Source: Nocardioides sp. JQ2195 (lineage in GTDB: Bacteria; Actinomycetota; Actinomycetes; Propionibacteriales; Nocardioidaceae). From it: a stretch of 64,000 bases of DNA. Below, piece by piece: positions 1-9,146 of this stretch (its first letter is position 1; each line of letters begins with the position of its first letter). The translations under genes were made by a program, and so were the position numbers. The DNA lies in NCBI RefSeq assembly GCF_012272695.1, contig NZ_CP050902.1, forward strand, positions 1,240,001 through 1,304,000, written 5' to 3'. The notes below the pieces were generated by a model. It was not told the DNA's origin. It saw only the letters and a list, made by a program, of their open reading frames with translations, and did not search any database.

Positions 1-1
1 T

Positions 2-1225
2 CTCGAAGCAGCCGTCCCCCGGCGGCTCGGCACCAACTTCCGGTGGCTGCTCGGTTCCTCCTGGGTGAGCCAGGTCGGCGACGGCATCGCGCTGTCCGCC
101 GGCCCGCTCCTGATCGCCTCCCAGACGCACGACCCGTTCCTGGTCGCGATGGGAGTCCTCCTCCAGCGGCTGCCATGGCTGCTCTTCGGTCTGTACGCCG
201 GGGTGCTCGCCGACCGGCTGGACCGCAGGGTGGTGGTGGTGCTCGTCGACCTGATGCGGGCCGGCGTGCTGGCGGTGCTGGTCGCCACCATCGCCACCGG
301 CGTGGTGAGCATCGGTGTCGTGCTGGTCGCGCTGTTCCTCCTCGGCACCGCCGAGGTCTTTGCCGACACCACCTCGTCGACCTTGCTGCCGATGGTGGTC
401 GACAAGGCCGACCTCGGGGTCGCCAATGCCCGTCTGATGGCCGGGTTCGTGACGGTCAACCAGATGCTCGGGCCGCCGCTGGGTGCCGCACTCTTCGCCG
501 CCGGCATGGTGTGGCCTTTCGTCACCCAAGGTGTCGTCGTGCTGCTGGGTGCTGCCCTGGTCGCGAAGATGCGCCTGCCGGTCGTGCCCGCAACCAAGGA
601 GCACAAGCAGGTCCGCCAGGACATCCTCGAAGGCCTGCGCTGGACCTGGCAGCACGCTGCCGTGCGCACGTTGACGCTGACCATCGTCACCTTCAACATC
701 ACCTTCGGCGCTGCCTGGTCCGTGCTGGTGCTCTACTCGCTCAAGACGCTCGACATGGGTGAGGTCGGCTACGGGCTGCTCGCCACGGCGGGCGCCGTCG
801 GGGGTCTGGTCGGCATTGCCTGCTACGACTGGCTCGAGTCCCGCTTCTCCCTCGGCAACATCATGCGGGTCGGGCTGGTGATCGAGACCTTCACCCATCT
901 CGCGCTGGCGCTGAACCGCAGCGGCATCGGCGCCATGGTCATCCTGTTCATCTTCGGCGCCCACGCCTTCGTCTGGGGAACCACGTCGCGCACGGTGCGG
1001 ATGCGTGCCGTGCCGACCGAGTTCCAGGGCCGCGTCGGCAGCGTCTACCTCGTCGGTGTCTTCGGCAGCATGGTGATCGGCACCGGGATCGGCGGACTCA
1101 TCGCGGGTGCCTGGGGCATCGTGGCGCCCTTCTGGTTCGCCTTCGTCGGGTCGGGGTTGCTGGTGGTCCTGATCTGGAAGCAGATGCCCCACATCGCCCA
1201 CGCCGACAGCGACGACGCGAACTGA
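2..1225 (+). CDS. MFS transporter, 5' end outside the window
   Basis: This is an integral membrane protein of the major facilitator superfamily, closest in style to EntS-like or macrolide-type exporters. The reading frame is open from the first bases of the window, and the residues before the first internal GTG (position 65) include RRLGTNFRWLLGSSWVSQVG, which looks like normal MFS N-terminal sequence leading into helix 1. The true start therefore lies upstream, and 407 residues are visible. Many hydrophobic helices follow, with a loop carrying the MFS-type motif GVLADRLDRR between helices 2 and 3. The substrate cannot be told from sequence. A hairpin starts 5 bases after the stop. Confidence 0.85.
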   Translation, partial: LEAAVPRRLGTNFRWLLGSSWVSQVGDGIALSAGPLLIASQTHDPFLVAMGVLLQRLPWLLFGLYAGVLADRLDRRVVVVLVDLMRAGVLAVLVATIATGVVSIGVVLVALFLLGTAEVFADTTSSTLLPMVVDKADLGVANARLMAGFVTVNQMLGPPLGAALFAAGMVWPFVTQGVVVLLGAALVAKMRLPVVPATKEHKQVRQDILEGLRWTWQHAAVRTLTLTIVTFNITFGAAWSVLVLYSLKTLDMGEVGYGLLATAGAVGGLVGIACYDWLESRFSLGNIMRVGLVIETFTHLALALNRSGIGAMVILFIFGAHAFVWGTTSRTVRMRAVPTEFQGRVGSVYLVGVFGSMVIGTGIGGLIAGAWGIVAPFWFAFVGSGLLVVLIWKQMPHIAHADSDDAN

Positions 1226-1230
1226 GCGGC

Positions 1231-1251
1231 CCGGCGACGCGGCCTCGCCGG
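1231..1251 (+). terminator. Hairpin after the MFS gene
   Basis: CCGGCGA and TCGCCGG pair perfectly as a 7-bp stem with a 7-base loop just after the MFS stop codon. There is no clear T-run, so it is a plausible but weak terminator. Confidence 0.35.
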
Positions 1252-1279
1252 GATTCCCGGCACGACGGCGTACGCCGTG

Positions 1280-1285
1280 TAATCT
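1280..1285 (+). promoter_or_regulatory. Candidate -10 box for smc, beside a 14-bp palindrome
   Basis: TAATCT fits the actinobacterial -10 consensus TANNNT. It sits 2 bases after a perfect palindrome, ACGGCGTACGCCGT (1265-1278). A GTG 5 bases downstream (1291) opens a 10-codon frame that ends at 1323, before the smc start at 1369. Confidence 0.4.
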
Positions 1286-1368
1286 CAGGCGTGCTGACCT
1301 TCCCCACGGCGCCCCTGCAATGATCGTCGTTCAGCTTGGAATTGACTGCCGCCCGTAGGGAGCACCCG

Positions 1369-4300
1369 TTGTACCTGAAGAGCCTGACGCTCAAGGGCTT
1401 CAAGTCCTTCGCGTCCTCCACGACGCTCCAGCTCGAACCAGGCATCACCTGCATCGTCGGCCCCAACGGCTCGGGCAAGTCCAACGTCGTCGACGCACTG
1501 GCCTGGGTGATGGGTGAGCAGGGTGCGAAGTCGCTGCGCGGCGGCAAGATGGAGGACGTCATCTTCGCCGGCACGTCCGGGCGCCCGCCCCTGGGTCGCG
1601 CCGAGGTGCAGCTGACCATCGACAACTCCGACGGTGCCCTCCCGATCGAGTACGCCGAGGTCACCATCAGCCGCACGATGTTCCGCAACGGCGGCTCCGA
1701 CTACGCGATCAACGGCAACTCCTGCCGCTTGCTCGACGTCCAGGAGCTGCTCAGTGACTCCGGCATCGGTCGTGAGATGCACGTCATCGTGGGCCAGGGC
1801 CAGCTCGACCAGATCCTGCACGCGACGCCGGAGGAACGGCGCGGCTTCATCGAGGAGGCCGCGGGTGTGCTCAAGCACCGCAAGCGCAAGGAGAAGGCGC
1901 TGCGCAAGCTCGACTCGACCGACGGCAACCTGAACCGCCTCGGTGACCTGCTCTCCGAGATCCGGCGCCAGCTGAAGCCGCTGGGCCGGCAGGCCGAGGT
2001 GGCCCGCAAGGCCGCGACCGTGCAGGCCGACGTCCGCGATGCCCGGGCCCGGCTGCTCGCCGACGAGATGGTGACCGCACGCACGACGCTCGAGCAGGAG
2101 ATGGCCGACGAGACCGTGCTGGTCCAGCGACGGACCGCGGTGGAGGGCGAGATCGCGACGATTCGCGAGCAGGAGGCCGCACTCGAGGCAGCCCTGCGCG
2201 AGGACCTGCCGGCCCTGGCCAAGGCCCAGGAGACCTGGTTCGCGCTCTCCGGCCTGCGGGAGCGGTTGCGCGGCACCCAGTCCCTGGCCGCCGAGCGGGT
2301 GCGCAACAGTGCTGGCACCTCCGAAGAACCCACCCAGCAGGGTGGTCGTGACCCCGAGCAGCTCGAGGCCGAGGCTGCCCGGGTGGCCGAGCAGGAGCAG
2401 GAGATCAATGCCGAGCTCGAGCGGCAGCGCCAGGCGATGAGCGACGCGGTGACCGCACGCAAGGCCGCCGAGGACGCCGCCGCCGAGGAGGAGCGTCGCA
2501 TCGCGGGACTGCAGCGGGCCGCCGCCGACCGGCGTGAAGGACTGGCCCGCCTGCACGGCCAGGTCAACGCGATCAAGTCGCGGGCCGCGGCTGCTGACGA
2601 CGAGATCGGCCGACTCGTCCAGGCCCGTGAGGAGGCGATGGCCCGCGCCGACCGGGCCCAGCGCGACTTCACCGCCCTCGAGACCAAGGTGGCCGGCCTC
2701 GACGCCGGCGAGGAAGGGCTCGACGCCGAGCACGAGGCCGCAGTGGCGACCCTCGACGACCTCGAGGAGCGGTTGGCCAAGGCGCGCGAGGAGGCCACCA
2801 CGGCCGACCGTGAACGCTCCGCCCTGATCGCTCGCAAGGAGGCCCTCGAGATGGGTCTCACCCGCAAGGACGGTGCCGGGGCCCTGCTGGCCGCCTCCGA
2901 CTCGGTCTCCGGGCTGCTCGGCTCGGTGGCCGCCCTGCTCTCCGTGCGCTCCGGCTACGAAACCGCCATCGCCGCGGCGCTCGGCTCCGCCGCAGACGCG
3001 GTGGCAGTCACCGGACCGGACGCCGCCATCGGGGCGATCACCCACCTCAAGGGCGACGACCTCGGTCGCGCCGGGATGCTGCTCGGTGGCGGACCGGCCG
3101 CCGACGACGACTGGCCCGGGCTGCCGGCCGGGACGACGTACGCCGTGGACGTGGTGGAGTGCCCCGACGACCTGAGCGGGGCGCTGGCCCGACTGCTCTT
3201 CAAGGTGGCCGTGGTCGACGACCTCGACACGGCTCGGTCGCTCGTGGCCGAGCTTCCCGACGTCACCGCGGTCACCCGTGAGGGCGACCAGTTCGGCGCA
3301 CACTTCGCGGCGGGTGGCTCGGCCCAGCAGGAGTCGCTGATCGAGATCCAGGCGGCCGTCGACGAGGCCGCCCAAGCACTCGAGGAGGCCGCGGCCTCGG
3401 CCGAACGCCTGCTCTTCGAGACCTCCAGGATGGAGAGCGAGCGGCTCGAGGCCCAGAAGCGGGTCGACGTGGCACTGGCCAAGCTGCACGAGTCCGACGC
3501 CACGTTGGCGGCGGTCGCCGAGGAGCTGGGCCAGCACGGTTCGCGGGCGCGATCTGCGCGTGGTGAGGCCGAACGCCTGGCCGCCTCCATCACCAAGGCC
3601 GAAGAAGCCCGGGAGAAGGACCAGGCCGGGCTCGCCGACCTCGAGCAGCGGCTCGCGTCGGCGCAGGACGCGCCCGACGAGGAGCCCGACACCACCTCAC
3701 GCGAACAGCTCGCCGAAGCAGCCCGGGCCGCGCGACAGGGCGAGATGGACTCGCGGCTGGCCCTGCGCACCTCCGAGGAGCGAGCACGCGCCCTGCACGG
3801 CAGGGCCGACGGCCTGCTCCGGGCCGCTCGCCAAGAACGCGAAGCACGTGCTCGCGCAGCCGAGCGCAGGGAACGCCTGATCCGGGAGGGCAAGGCCGCC
3901 CGGGCCGTCAGCGTCGGCGTGGGCATCGTCCTCGACCGGCTCGAGACCTCGGTCTCGGAAGCGGCCGAGGCACGAACGCGGGTCGAGCAGTCACGCGCGG
4001 GTCGTGAGCAGGAGCTGATGGCCACCCGGTCCCGGCTGCGCGACCTCGACCGCGAGCACGACGAGCTGGTCAACACGGTGCACCGTGACGAGATGGCGCG
4101 CACCCAGCAGCGGATGCGCATCGAGCAGCTCGAAGAGCGCGCCCTCGAGGAGCTCGGCCTCGACCCGGAGGCGCTGGCGCGCGAGTACGGCCCCGAGAAC
4201 CTGATCCCCTTCACCGGTGAGGTGCCCGAGGGGGAGGAGGCGCCCGAGCCGGTGCCGTTCGACCGCGACGAGCAGAAGAAGCGGCTGCGCACCGCAGAGC

Positions 4301-4923
4301 GTGCCCTCTCCATGCTCGGCAAGGTCAACCCGTTGGCCCTCGAGGAGTTCTCGGCCATGGAGGAGCGGCACAAGTTCCTCACCGAGCAGCTCGAGGACCT
4401 CAAGAAGACGCGCAAGGACCTCCTCGACATCGTGCGTGAGGTCGACCAGCGGGTCGAGCAGGTCTTCACCGAGGCGTGGGAAGACGTGCGTGTCGCCTTC
4501 GACCACGTCTTCAGGAGACTCTTCCCCGGCGGCGAGGGCAAGCTGGTCCTCACCGAGCCCAACGACATGCTCAACACCGGCATCGAGGTCGAGGCACGAC
4601 CGGCCGGCAAGAAGGTCAAGCGGCTCTCGCTCCTCTCGGGTGGAGAGCGGTCGCTGGTGGCGGTGGCGTTCCTGGTCTCGTTGTTCAAGGCCCGCCCCTC
4701 GCCGTTCTACATCCTCGACGAGGTCGAGGCCGCCCTCGACGACACCAACCTGGGCCGTCTCCTCGAGATCTACGAGGAGCTGCGGGAGAACTCCCAGCTG
4801 CTGGTGATCACCCACCAGAAGCGCACCATGGAGGTCGGTGATGCGCTCTACGGCGTGACCATGCGCGGTGACGGTGTCTCGGCCGTGATCAGCCAGCGGT
4901 TGCGCGAGTCCGAGTCCGCCTGA
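1369..4923 (+). CDS. smc: Chromosome segregation ATPase SMC
   Basis: SMC is the core ATPase of the bacterial condensin complex with ScpA and ScpB and organises the nucleoid. I chose the TTG at 1369 because GGGAG lies 6 bases upstream and the resulting protein begins MYLKSLTLKGFKSFAS, the usual actinobacterial start; a TTG at 1336 would add 11 atypical residues. The 1184-residue protein has Walker A GPNGSGKS at residues 31-38, two long Glu/Arg/Ala-rich coiled-coil arms, a hinge near residues 500-650, the ABC signature LSGGERS and Walker B YILDEVEAALDD near the C-terminus. The length is normal for the family. Confidence 0.97.
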   Translation: MYLKSLTLKGFKSFASSTTLQLEPGITCIVGPNGSGKSNVVDALAWVMGEQGAKSLRGGKMEDVIFAGTSGRPPLGRAEVQLTIDNSDGALPIEYAEVTISRTMFRNGGSDYAINGNSCRLLDVQELLSDSGIGREMHVIVGQGQLDQILHATPEERRGFIEEAAGVLKHRKRKEKALRKLDSTDGNLNRLGDLLSEIRRQLKPLGRQAEVARKAATVQADVRDARARLLADEMVTARTTLEQEMADETVLVQRRTAVEGEIATIREQEAALEAALREDLPALAKAQETWFALSGLRERLRGTQSLAAERVRNSAGTSEEPTQQGGRDPEQLEAEAARVAEQEQEINAELERQRQAMSDAVTARKAAEDAAAEEERRIAGLQRAAADRREGLARLHGQVNAIKSRAAAADDEIGRLVQAREEAMARADRAQRDFTALETKVAGLDAGEEGLDAEHEAAVATLDDLEERLAKAREEATTADRERSALIARKEALEMGLTRKDGAGALLAASDSVSGLLGSVAALLSVRSGYETAIAAALGSAADAVAVTGPDAAIGAITHLKGDDLGRAGMLLGGGPAADDDWPGLPAGTTYAVDVVECPDDLSGALARLLFKVAVVDDLDTARSLVAELPDVTAVTREGDQFGAHFAAGGSAQQESLIEIQAAVDEAAQALEEAAASAERLLFETSRMESERLEAQKRVDVALAKLHESDATLAAVAEELGQHGSRARSARGEAERLAASITKAEEAREKDQAGLADLEQRLASAQDAPDEEPDTTSREQLAEAARAARQGEMDSRLALRTSEERARALHGRADGLLRAARQEREARARAAERRERLIREGKAARAVSVGVGIVLDRLETSVSEAAEARTRVEQSRAGREQELMATRSRLRDLDREHDELVNTVHRDEMARTQQRMRIEQLEERALEELGLDPEALAREYGPENLIPFTGEVPEGEEAPEPVPFDRDEQKKRLRTAERALSMLGKVNPLALEEFSAMEERHKFLTEQLEDLKKTRKDLLDIVREVDQRVEQVFTEAWEDVRVAFDHVFRRLFPGGEGKLVLTEPNDMLNTGIEVEARPAGKKVKRLSLLSGGERSLVAVAFLVSLFKARPSPFYILDEVEAALDDTNLGRLLEIYEELRENSQLLVITHQKRTMEVGDALYGVTMRGDGVSAVISQRLRESESA

Positions 4924-4985
4924 GTCCTGGGATCGGCCTCCCACCGCCCAAGGAGTACGCCGGTCAGGGGCGGCACCCACCCCGC

Positions 4986-4991
4986 TAGGCT
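4986..4991 (+). promoter_or_regulatory. Leaderless-type -10 box of the thioesterase gene
   Basis: TAGGCT ends 7 bases before the GTG at 4999. With transcription starting about 7 bases after the box, the mRNA would begin at the start codon. Confidence 0.55.
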
Positions 4992-4998
4992 CTCCCGC

Positions 4999-5451
4999 GT
5001 GAGTGATCGAGCCCCGCTGCCCACCCGCGCCGACTACGTCGCCTGGCGCACCGTGACCACCCGTTGGCGCGACGACGATGCCTACGGCCACCTGAACAAC
5101 GCGACCTACTACGAGCTCTTCGACACCGCGGTCAACGCGCACCTGTTCGAGGCGACCGGCACCAACGTGCGCCTGCTGCCACGGATCGGTGTGGTCGCGG
5201 AGACGTCGTGCCGCTACTTCCGCGAGATCGGCTTCCCCGAACCGATCGAGACGGGCCTGGTCGTCGACAAGGTCGGCAGCTCCTCGATCGTCTACCGGAT
5301 CGGGCTCTTCCAGGGCGAGTCCGACAAGGCGGCTGCGGAGGGACGCTTCGTGCACGTCTACGTCGACAACGAGCACGGCGCCGGAAATCGCCCCGTGGTC
5401 CCCATGCCCGATGTGATCCGTGATGCGGTGACGCCGCTGCTGCGTGTCTGA
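4999..5451 (+). CDS. Hotdog-fold acyl-CoA thioesterase (4HBT family)
   Basis: This 150-residue protein has the 4-hydroxybenzoyl-CoA thioesterase signature DDDAYGHLNNATYYELFDTA near residues 25-44. In the family the conserved Asp before the HxNN segment acts in thioester hydrolysis. Length and layout match YbgC/FadM-like cytosolic enzymes that release acids from acyl-CoA; the natural substrate is unknown. No ribosome-binding site is present, and a TAGGCT box 7 bases upstream suggests a leaderless mRNA. It stands alone between smc and a nucleotide-sugar dehydrogenase. Confidence 0.85.
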   Translation: MSDRAPLPTRADYVAWRTVTTRWRDDDAYGHLNNATYYELFDTAVNAHLFEATGTNVRLLPRIGVVAETSCRYFREIGFPEPIETGLVVDKVGSSSIVYRIGLFQGESDKAAAEGRFVHVYVDNEHGAGNRPVVPMPDVIRDAVTPLLRV

Positions 5452-5532
5452 TTCCGGGCACTTTCGCCGTGTGGAAGAGTGTCCCGCGCGCGTCGCGGAA
5501 GTGCGACACCGAGGCATGGAGGAGACGAGCCG

Positions 5533-6792
5533 ATGACGAAGACGGTGACGGTGGTCGGCCAGGGCTACGTGGGCCTGCCCCTCGCCATGGCGGCGGTGGA
5601 GGTCGGGCATCGCGTGGTCGGTGTCGACGTCGACGAGCGACGGGTCGCTCGACTGGCCGCTGGTGACTCGTTCGTCGAGGACATCTCGGAGCAGCAGCTG
5701 CGGTCGGCCATCGAGACCGGCAGGTACCTCCCCACGGCCACCTGGGAGGCCACGGCCGGTTCCGACATCTTCGTGGTCACGGTGCCCACCCCGCTGCGAG
5801 AGGGCATCCCCGACCTCAGCTACGTCGAGTCCGCCGGCCGGGAGATCTCCGAGCGCCTCGTCGTGGGTGCCACCGTGGTCCTGGAGTCCACCACCTACCC
5901 CGGGACCACCGACCAGCTGCTGGCTCCGATCCTGGAGCAGGGGAGCGGCCTGAAGGCCGGCATCGACTTCCGCCTCGGCTACAGCCCGGAACGGATCGAC
6001 CCCAGCAACAAGACGTGGGGCATGCGCAACACCCCGAAGGTCGTCTCGGGCATCGACGACGAGTCGCTGGAGGAGATCCGAGCCTTCTACGCATCGTTCG
6101 TCGACGAGGTCGTGCCGGTCTCCAGCACCCGCACCGCCGAGCTCACCAAGCTGCTGGAGAACACCTTCCGTCACGTCAACATCGCCTTGGTCAACGAGAT
6201 TGCTGCCGTGGCCCCCGAGCTCGGCGTCGACATCTGGGAAGCCATCGATGCCGCCGACAGCAAGCCGTTCGGGTTCATGCGCTTCACGCCCGGGCCGGGG
6301 GTCGGTGGACACTGCCTGCCGATCGATCCGTCCTACCTGCTCTGGCAGGTGCGCCAGACCTCTCGCAGCGACCTGCGGATGGTCTCCGCGGCCAACGAGA
6401 TCAACGATCACATGCCCGATCACGTCGTCAGCCGGGTGCAGGCGGCGCTGAATCGTCAGCGGCTCGCGGTCAACGGCGCCAAGGTGCTCCTGCTGGGGAT
6501 GGCCTACAAGAAGAACGTCGGGGACATCAGGGAGTCGCCGTCACTGTCGGTGGCCCGCCAGCTGCATGAGCTCGGCGCCGAGGTGCACGCGGCCGAGCCG
6601 CACACCGACCCGGAGTTCCTGCCGTCTGAGATCGACCTCGTCGAGTTCGGCAAGGACGCGCTGGTCTGGGCCGATGCCGTGGTGGTCCTCACCGACCACG
6701 ACGTGTTCGACTACGAGCTGGTGGCCGAGCACTCCACCTATGTCTTCGACACCCGCAACCGCTGCGTGGGGTCGACTGTCGAGCTTCTCTGA
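5533..6792 (+). CDS. Nucleotide-sugar dehydrogenase (UDP-ManNAc/UDP-GlcNAc type)
   Basis: This enzyme family oxidises the C6 hydroxyl of a UDP-sugar to a uronic acid using two NAD+. The ATG at 5533 is preceded by GGAGGAG with 8-base spacing and gives MTKTVTVVGQGYVGLPLA, a Rossmann start; a GTG at 5479 would only add an atypical extension. The product has 419 residues. The catalytic cysteine is C261 in PGPGVGGHCLPIDP. The GGHCLPIDP form is typical of the WecC/WbpA subgroup, unlike the GGGCLPKD form of the dehydrogenase at 48543. It probably feeds the glycosyltransferase 24 bases downstream for a surface glycan. The exact sugar is not resolved. Confidence 0.88.
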   Translation: MTKTVTVVGQGYVGLPLAMAAVEVGHRVVGVDVDERRVARLAAGDSFVEDISEQQLRSAIETGRYLPTATWEATAGSDIFVVTVPTPLREGIPDLSYVESAGREISERLVVGATVVLESTTYPGTTDQLLAPILEQGSGLKAGIDFRLGYSPERIDPSNKTWGMRNTPKVVSGIDDESLEEIRAFYASFVDEVVPVSSTRTAELTKLLENTFRHVNIALVNEIAAVAPELGVDIWEAIDAADSKPFGFMRFTPGPGVGGHCLPIDPSYLLWQVRQTSRSDLRMVSAANEINDHMPDHVVSRVQAALNRQRLAVNGAKVLLLGMAYKKNVGDIRESPSLSVARQLHELGAEVHAAEPHTDPEFLPSEIDLVEFGKDALVWADAVVVLTDHDVFDYELVAEHSTYVFDTRNRCVGSTVELL

Positions 6793-6816
6793 AGCCCGTC
6801 ACCGAAGGAACCGACC

Positions 6817-8766
6817 ATGGCAGAGCGCAACGTCCCGGACGTCAGCGTGATCATTCCCGCCTACAACGCGTTGCCCTACCTGCACCGTGGCCTCGAGTCC
6901 TTGGTGGCCCAGACCCTGGGCACGGATCGGATGGAGGTCCTCGTCGTCGATGACGGCTCGACCGACGGCACCGGCGAGGCACTGGACGAGTGGGCCGAGC
7001 GTTATCCCGACCTGTTCCGCATCGTGCACGCCGCGGCGTCCGGAGGACCGGCCGCCCCGCGCAACAAGGGCCTCGACCTGGCGCGCGGACGTCATGTGTA
7101 CTTCCTCGACGCGGACGACTACCTGGGCGAGGAGGCCCTGGAGCGTCTCGTCGCCACGGCCGACGACGAGGGCTCCGACATCGTCCTCGGCAAGATGGTG
7201 GCGACCAGCGAGCGCGCCGTGCCGTCATCGATGTATCGCCACAACGACCTCGACGTCGACCTGTTCACGTCACGGGTCTGGTGGACCTTGGCCGCGCTGA
7301 AGCTCTTCCGGCGCAGCCTCATCGAGGACAACGACCTGCGCTTCCCGACGAACTTCCCCAACGCGTCGGACCAGCCGTTCACTGCCGTGGCCTATCTGCG
7401 GGCGCGCAAGATCAGCGTGCTGAGCGACTACGACTTCTACCACGTCGTGCTGCGCGACGACGGGCAGCACGTCACCATGTCCGGGCCGGTCTCGAACGAG
7501 CTCGACGTGGCGGAGACGATGTGCGAGCTGGTCGAGTCGGAGGTCCTCGACGTCGACAAGCGGGCCCCGTTGCTGACCCGGCACTTCCAGATCGACGTGG
7601 CGCTCGTGATGCGCCGCCTCGTGGGGGTGCCCCGTGCCGAGCAGGACGCACTGCTGGAGCGCGTGGTCGCGCTGGTACGACGACACCTGACTGCCGACGT
7701 CCGGGAGCGCCTGACCCCTGATCTCCGCGTGGTCTACCACTTGGCAGACCGGGGTCGCCGTGACGAGGTGCTCGAGCTCCTCGGTGTGTTGCTGGAAGCC
7801 GGCGACAACCGCCCCCGGGTGGTCATCGACGGCGGGCACGCCCACGCGCAGCTTCCCTTCTTCAGGGATCGATCCGTGGGCGTGCCCGACGCGCTCTACG
7901 AGGTGACCAACCGGCTCAGGAAGGAGTCCGGCCTGGAGTCCTTCGAGTGCCACGAGGGGGGCCACCTGACGGTGGTCGGGACCGCCGGGTTCACCGATGT
8001 CCTCGAGCCCACCGAGGTGGCGCTGGTGATCCGTTCGCGCGAGGAGCCGACGGTGGAGCACGTCGTCGCCGCGACCCGTGGTCGGGGCAACGCGTTCTCA
8101 GCAGACGCAGACCTGCTCACGGTTGCCGACGGTGACCCGCTTCCCGAGGGCACCTGGGGAGTGCACGTCCGGGTGTCGCGAGACGGGATCTCCGAGTCGT
8201 GGCGACTGGGCGGGGACCCCACGGTGCACGACGAGCAGCTGCTGGACTCCTTCGCCTGGGCGGCGACGGAGCAGGGGGAGGGTTGGACGGCGGCGGCCTA
8301 CCTCACGAAGGGTGGTTGGCTCAGGATCGACGCGAAGTGGCGCCGTGGAGCCGCGGGCAAGCAGTTCACCGACTGGCAGCTGGCGTGGGACGACACCGAT
8401 CTGGTCGTCCGGGGAGCCCTGTCCGCTCCGCGCAGCGCTGCTCCCGTGCGGTTCGTGCTGCGCGGACCGGGCGGTGAGGTGCGTCGGGTCCCGGCAGTGC
8501 GGGACGGCGCCCACCTCGAGGGCCGGGTGTCGATGACCGGGCTCTCGGAAGGCACTTGGCAGCTGCGACTGCAGGTCGGCAGGCCACCGGCCCATCGACC
8601 GGTGACGATCCGGGCAGAGGGCGAGCTCGTGCCGCTCACGTGGCGGGAGGGCCTGGTGGCGTCGCGTGCGGAGCAGGTTCCCGGCCCGACCGTCACGCTC
8701 GAGCTGACCAGCACCGGCCCCAAGCAGAAGGCATCCCAGGTGCTGCGCTCGCTCTCCGGAGGTTGA
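6817..8766 (+). CDS. Family 2 glycosyltransferase with C-terminal beta-rich region
   Basis: Residues 1 to about 230 form a GT-A catalytic domain: VSVIIPAYNA near the start, the nucleotide-binding DDGSTDGTGEA near residues 46-56, and the metal-binding YFLDADDYLG near residue 92. The remaining 400 or so residues hold a helical linker and a region rich in beta strands, recalling the C-terminal modules of TarP/TarS-like wall teichoic acid transferases. That comparison is an inference. GAAGGA lies 8 bases before the ATG. It follows the dehydrogenase by 24 bases, so both probably form an operon for a cell-envelope polysaccharide. Confidence 0.82.
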   Translation: MAERNVPDVSVIIPAYNALPYLHRGLESLVAQTLGTDRMEVLVVDDGSTDGTGEALDEWAERYPDLFRIVHAAASGGPAAPRNKGLDLARGRHVYFLDADDYLGEEALERLVATADDEGSDIVLGKMVATSERAVPSSMYRHNDLDVDLFTSRVWWTLAALKLFRRSLIEDNDLRFPTNFPNASDQPFTAVAYLRARKISVLSDYDFYHVVLRDDGQHVTMSGPVSNELDVAETMCELVESEVLDVDKRAPLLTRHFQIDVALVMRRLVGVPRAEQDALLERVVALVRRHLTADVRERLTPDLRVVYHLADRGRRDEVLELLGVLLEAGDNRPRVVIDGGHAHAQLPFFRDRSVGVPDALYEVTNRLRKESGLESFECHEGGHLTVVGTAGFTDVLEPTEVALVIRSREEPTVEHVVAATRGRGNAFSADADLLTVADGDPLPEGTWGVHVRVSRDGISESWRLGGDPTVHDEQLLDSFAWAATEQGEGWTAAAYLTKGGWLRIDAKWRRGAAGKQFTDWQLAWDDTDLVVRGALSAPRSAAPVRFVLRGPGGEVRRVPAVRDGAHLEGRVSMTGLSEGTWQLRLQVGRPPAHRPVTIRAEGELVPLTWREGLVASRAEQVPGPTVTLELTSTGPKQKASQVLRSLSGG

Positions 8767-8886
8767 CCCACACCGCGAGCAGCGGCACGTGTGACGCGTT
8801 CCACTCGCTCGCAGAAGCGCGGATCGGGGCACCGTCGTGTGACGATGCTGGCAACGTCCACTTTCCAGCTCCCGGGGTGACTCCGC

Positions 8887-9066
8887 TTGCTTCCCATCGT
8901 GTTGATGATGCTCGTGATCCTGCTGCTCGCCGGAGTGGTCGTGGTCTACGTCGCCTACCCGCACCGCGGCGAGGACGTGCCACGCTTCCCATGGCTGGGC
9001 GCCGCCCTGCGCAAGGGCGTCGACGCCATGCCGACCATCAAGGACGACGAACCCAGCCGTCGCTGA
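8887..9066 (+). CDS. Small membrane protein, 59 residues
   Basis: This short reading frame starts with TTG at 8887, 6 bases after GGGGTGA, which resembles a ribosome-binding site; a GTG at 8899 and an ATG at 8905 are alternatives. It begins MLPIVLMMLVILLLAGVVVV and is a single N-terminal transmembrane helix followed by a charged cytosolic tail with PRFPWLGAALRKGVD and a final DDEPSRR. The codon choice is normal for the window (strong GC at third positions). It lies 80 bases upstream of ftsY on the same strand. I know no function. The hydrophobic helix and spacing make it a credible gene. Confidence 0.6.
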   Translation: MLPIVLMMLVILLLAGVVVVYVAYPHRGEDVPRFPWLGAALRKGVDAMPTIKDDEPSRR

Positions 9067-9146
9067 GCCCCGTGACCGGGCCCACACGGTGGTGACGCGG
9101 GGGGACGACTTCTTCACCCCGACCACCGTTCTGGTTGGATTGCCCC

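Noticed and set aside
1285..6423. Two long antisense frames opposite smc and the sugar dehydrogenase
   Set aside because: Both mirror well-supported plus-strand genes; no start signals or motifs were found.
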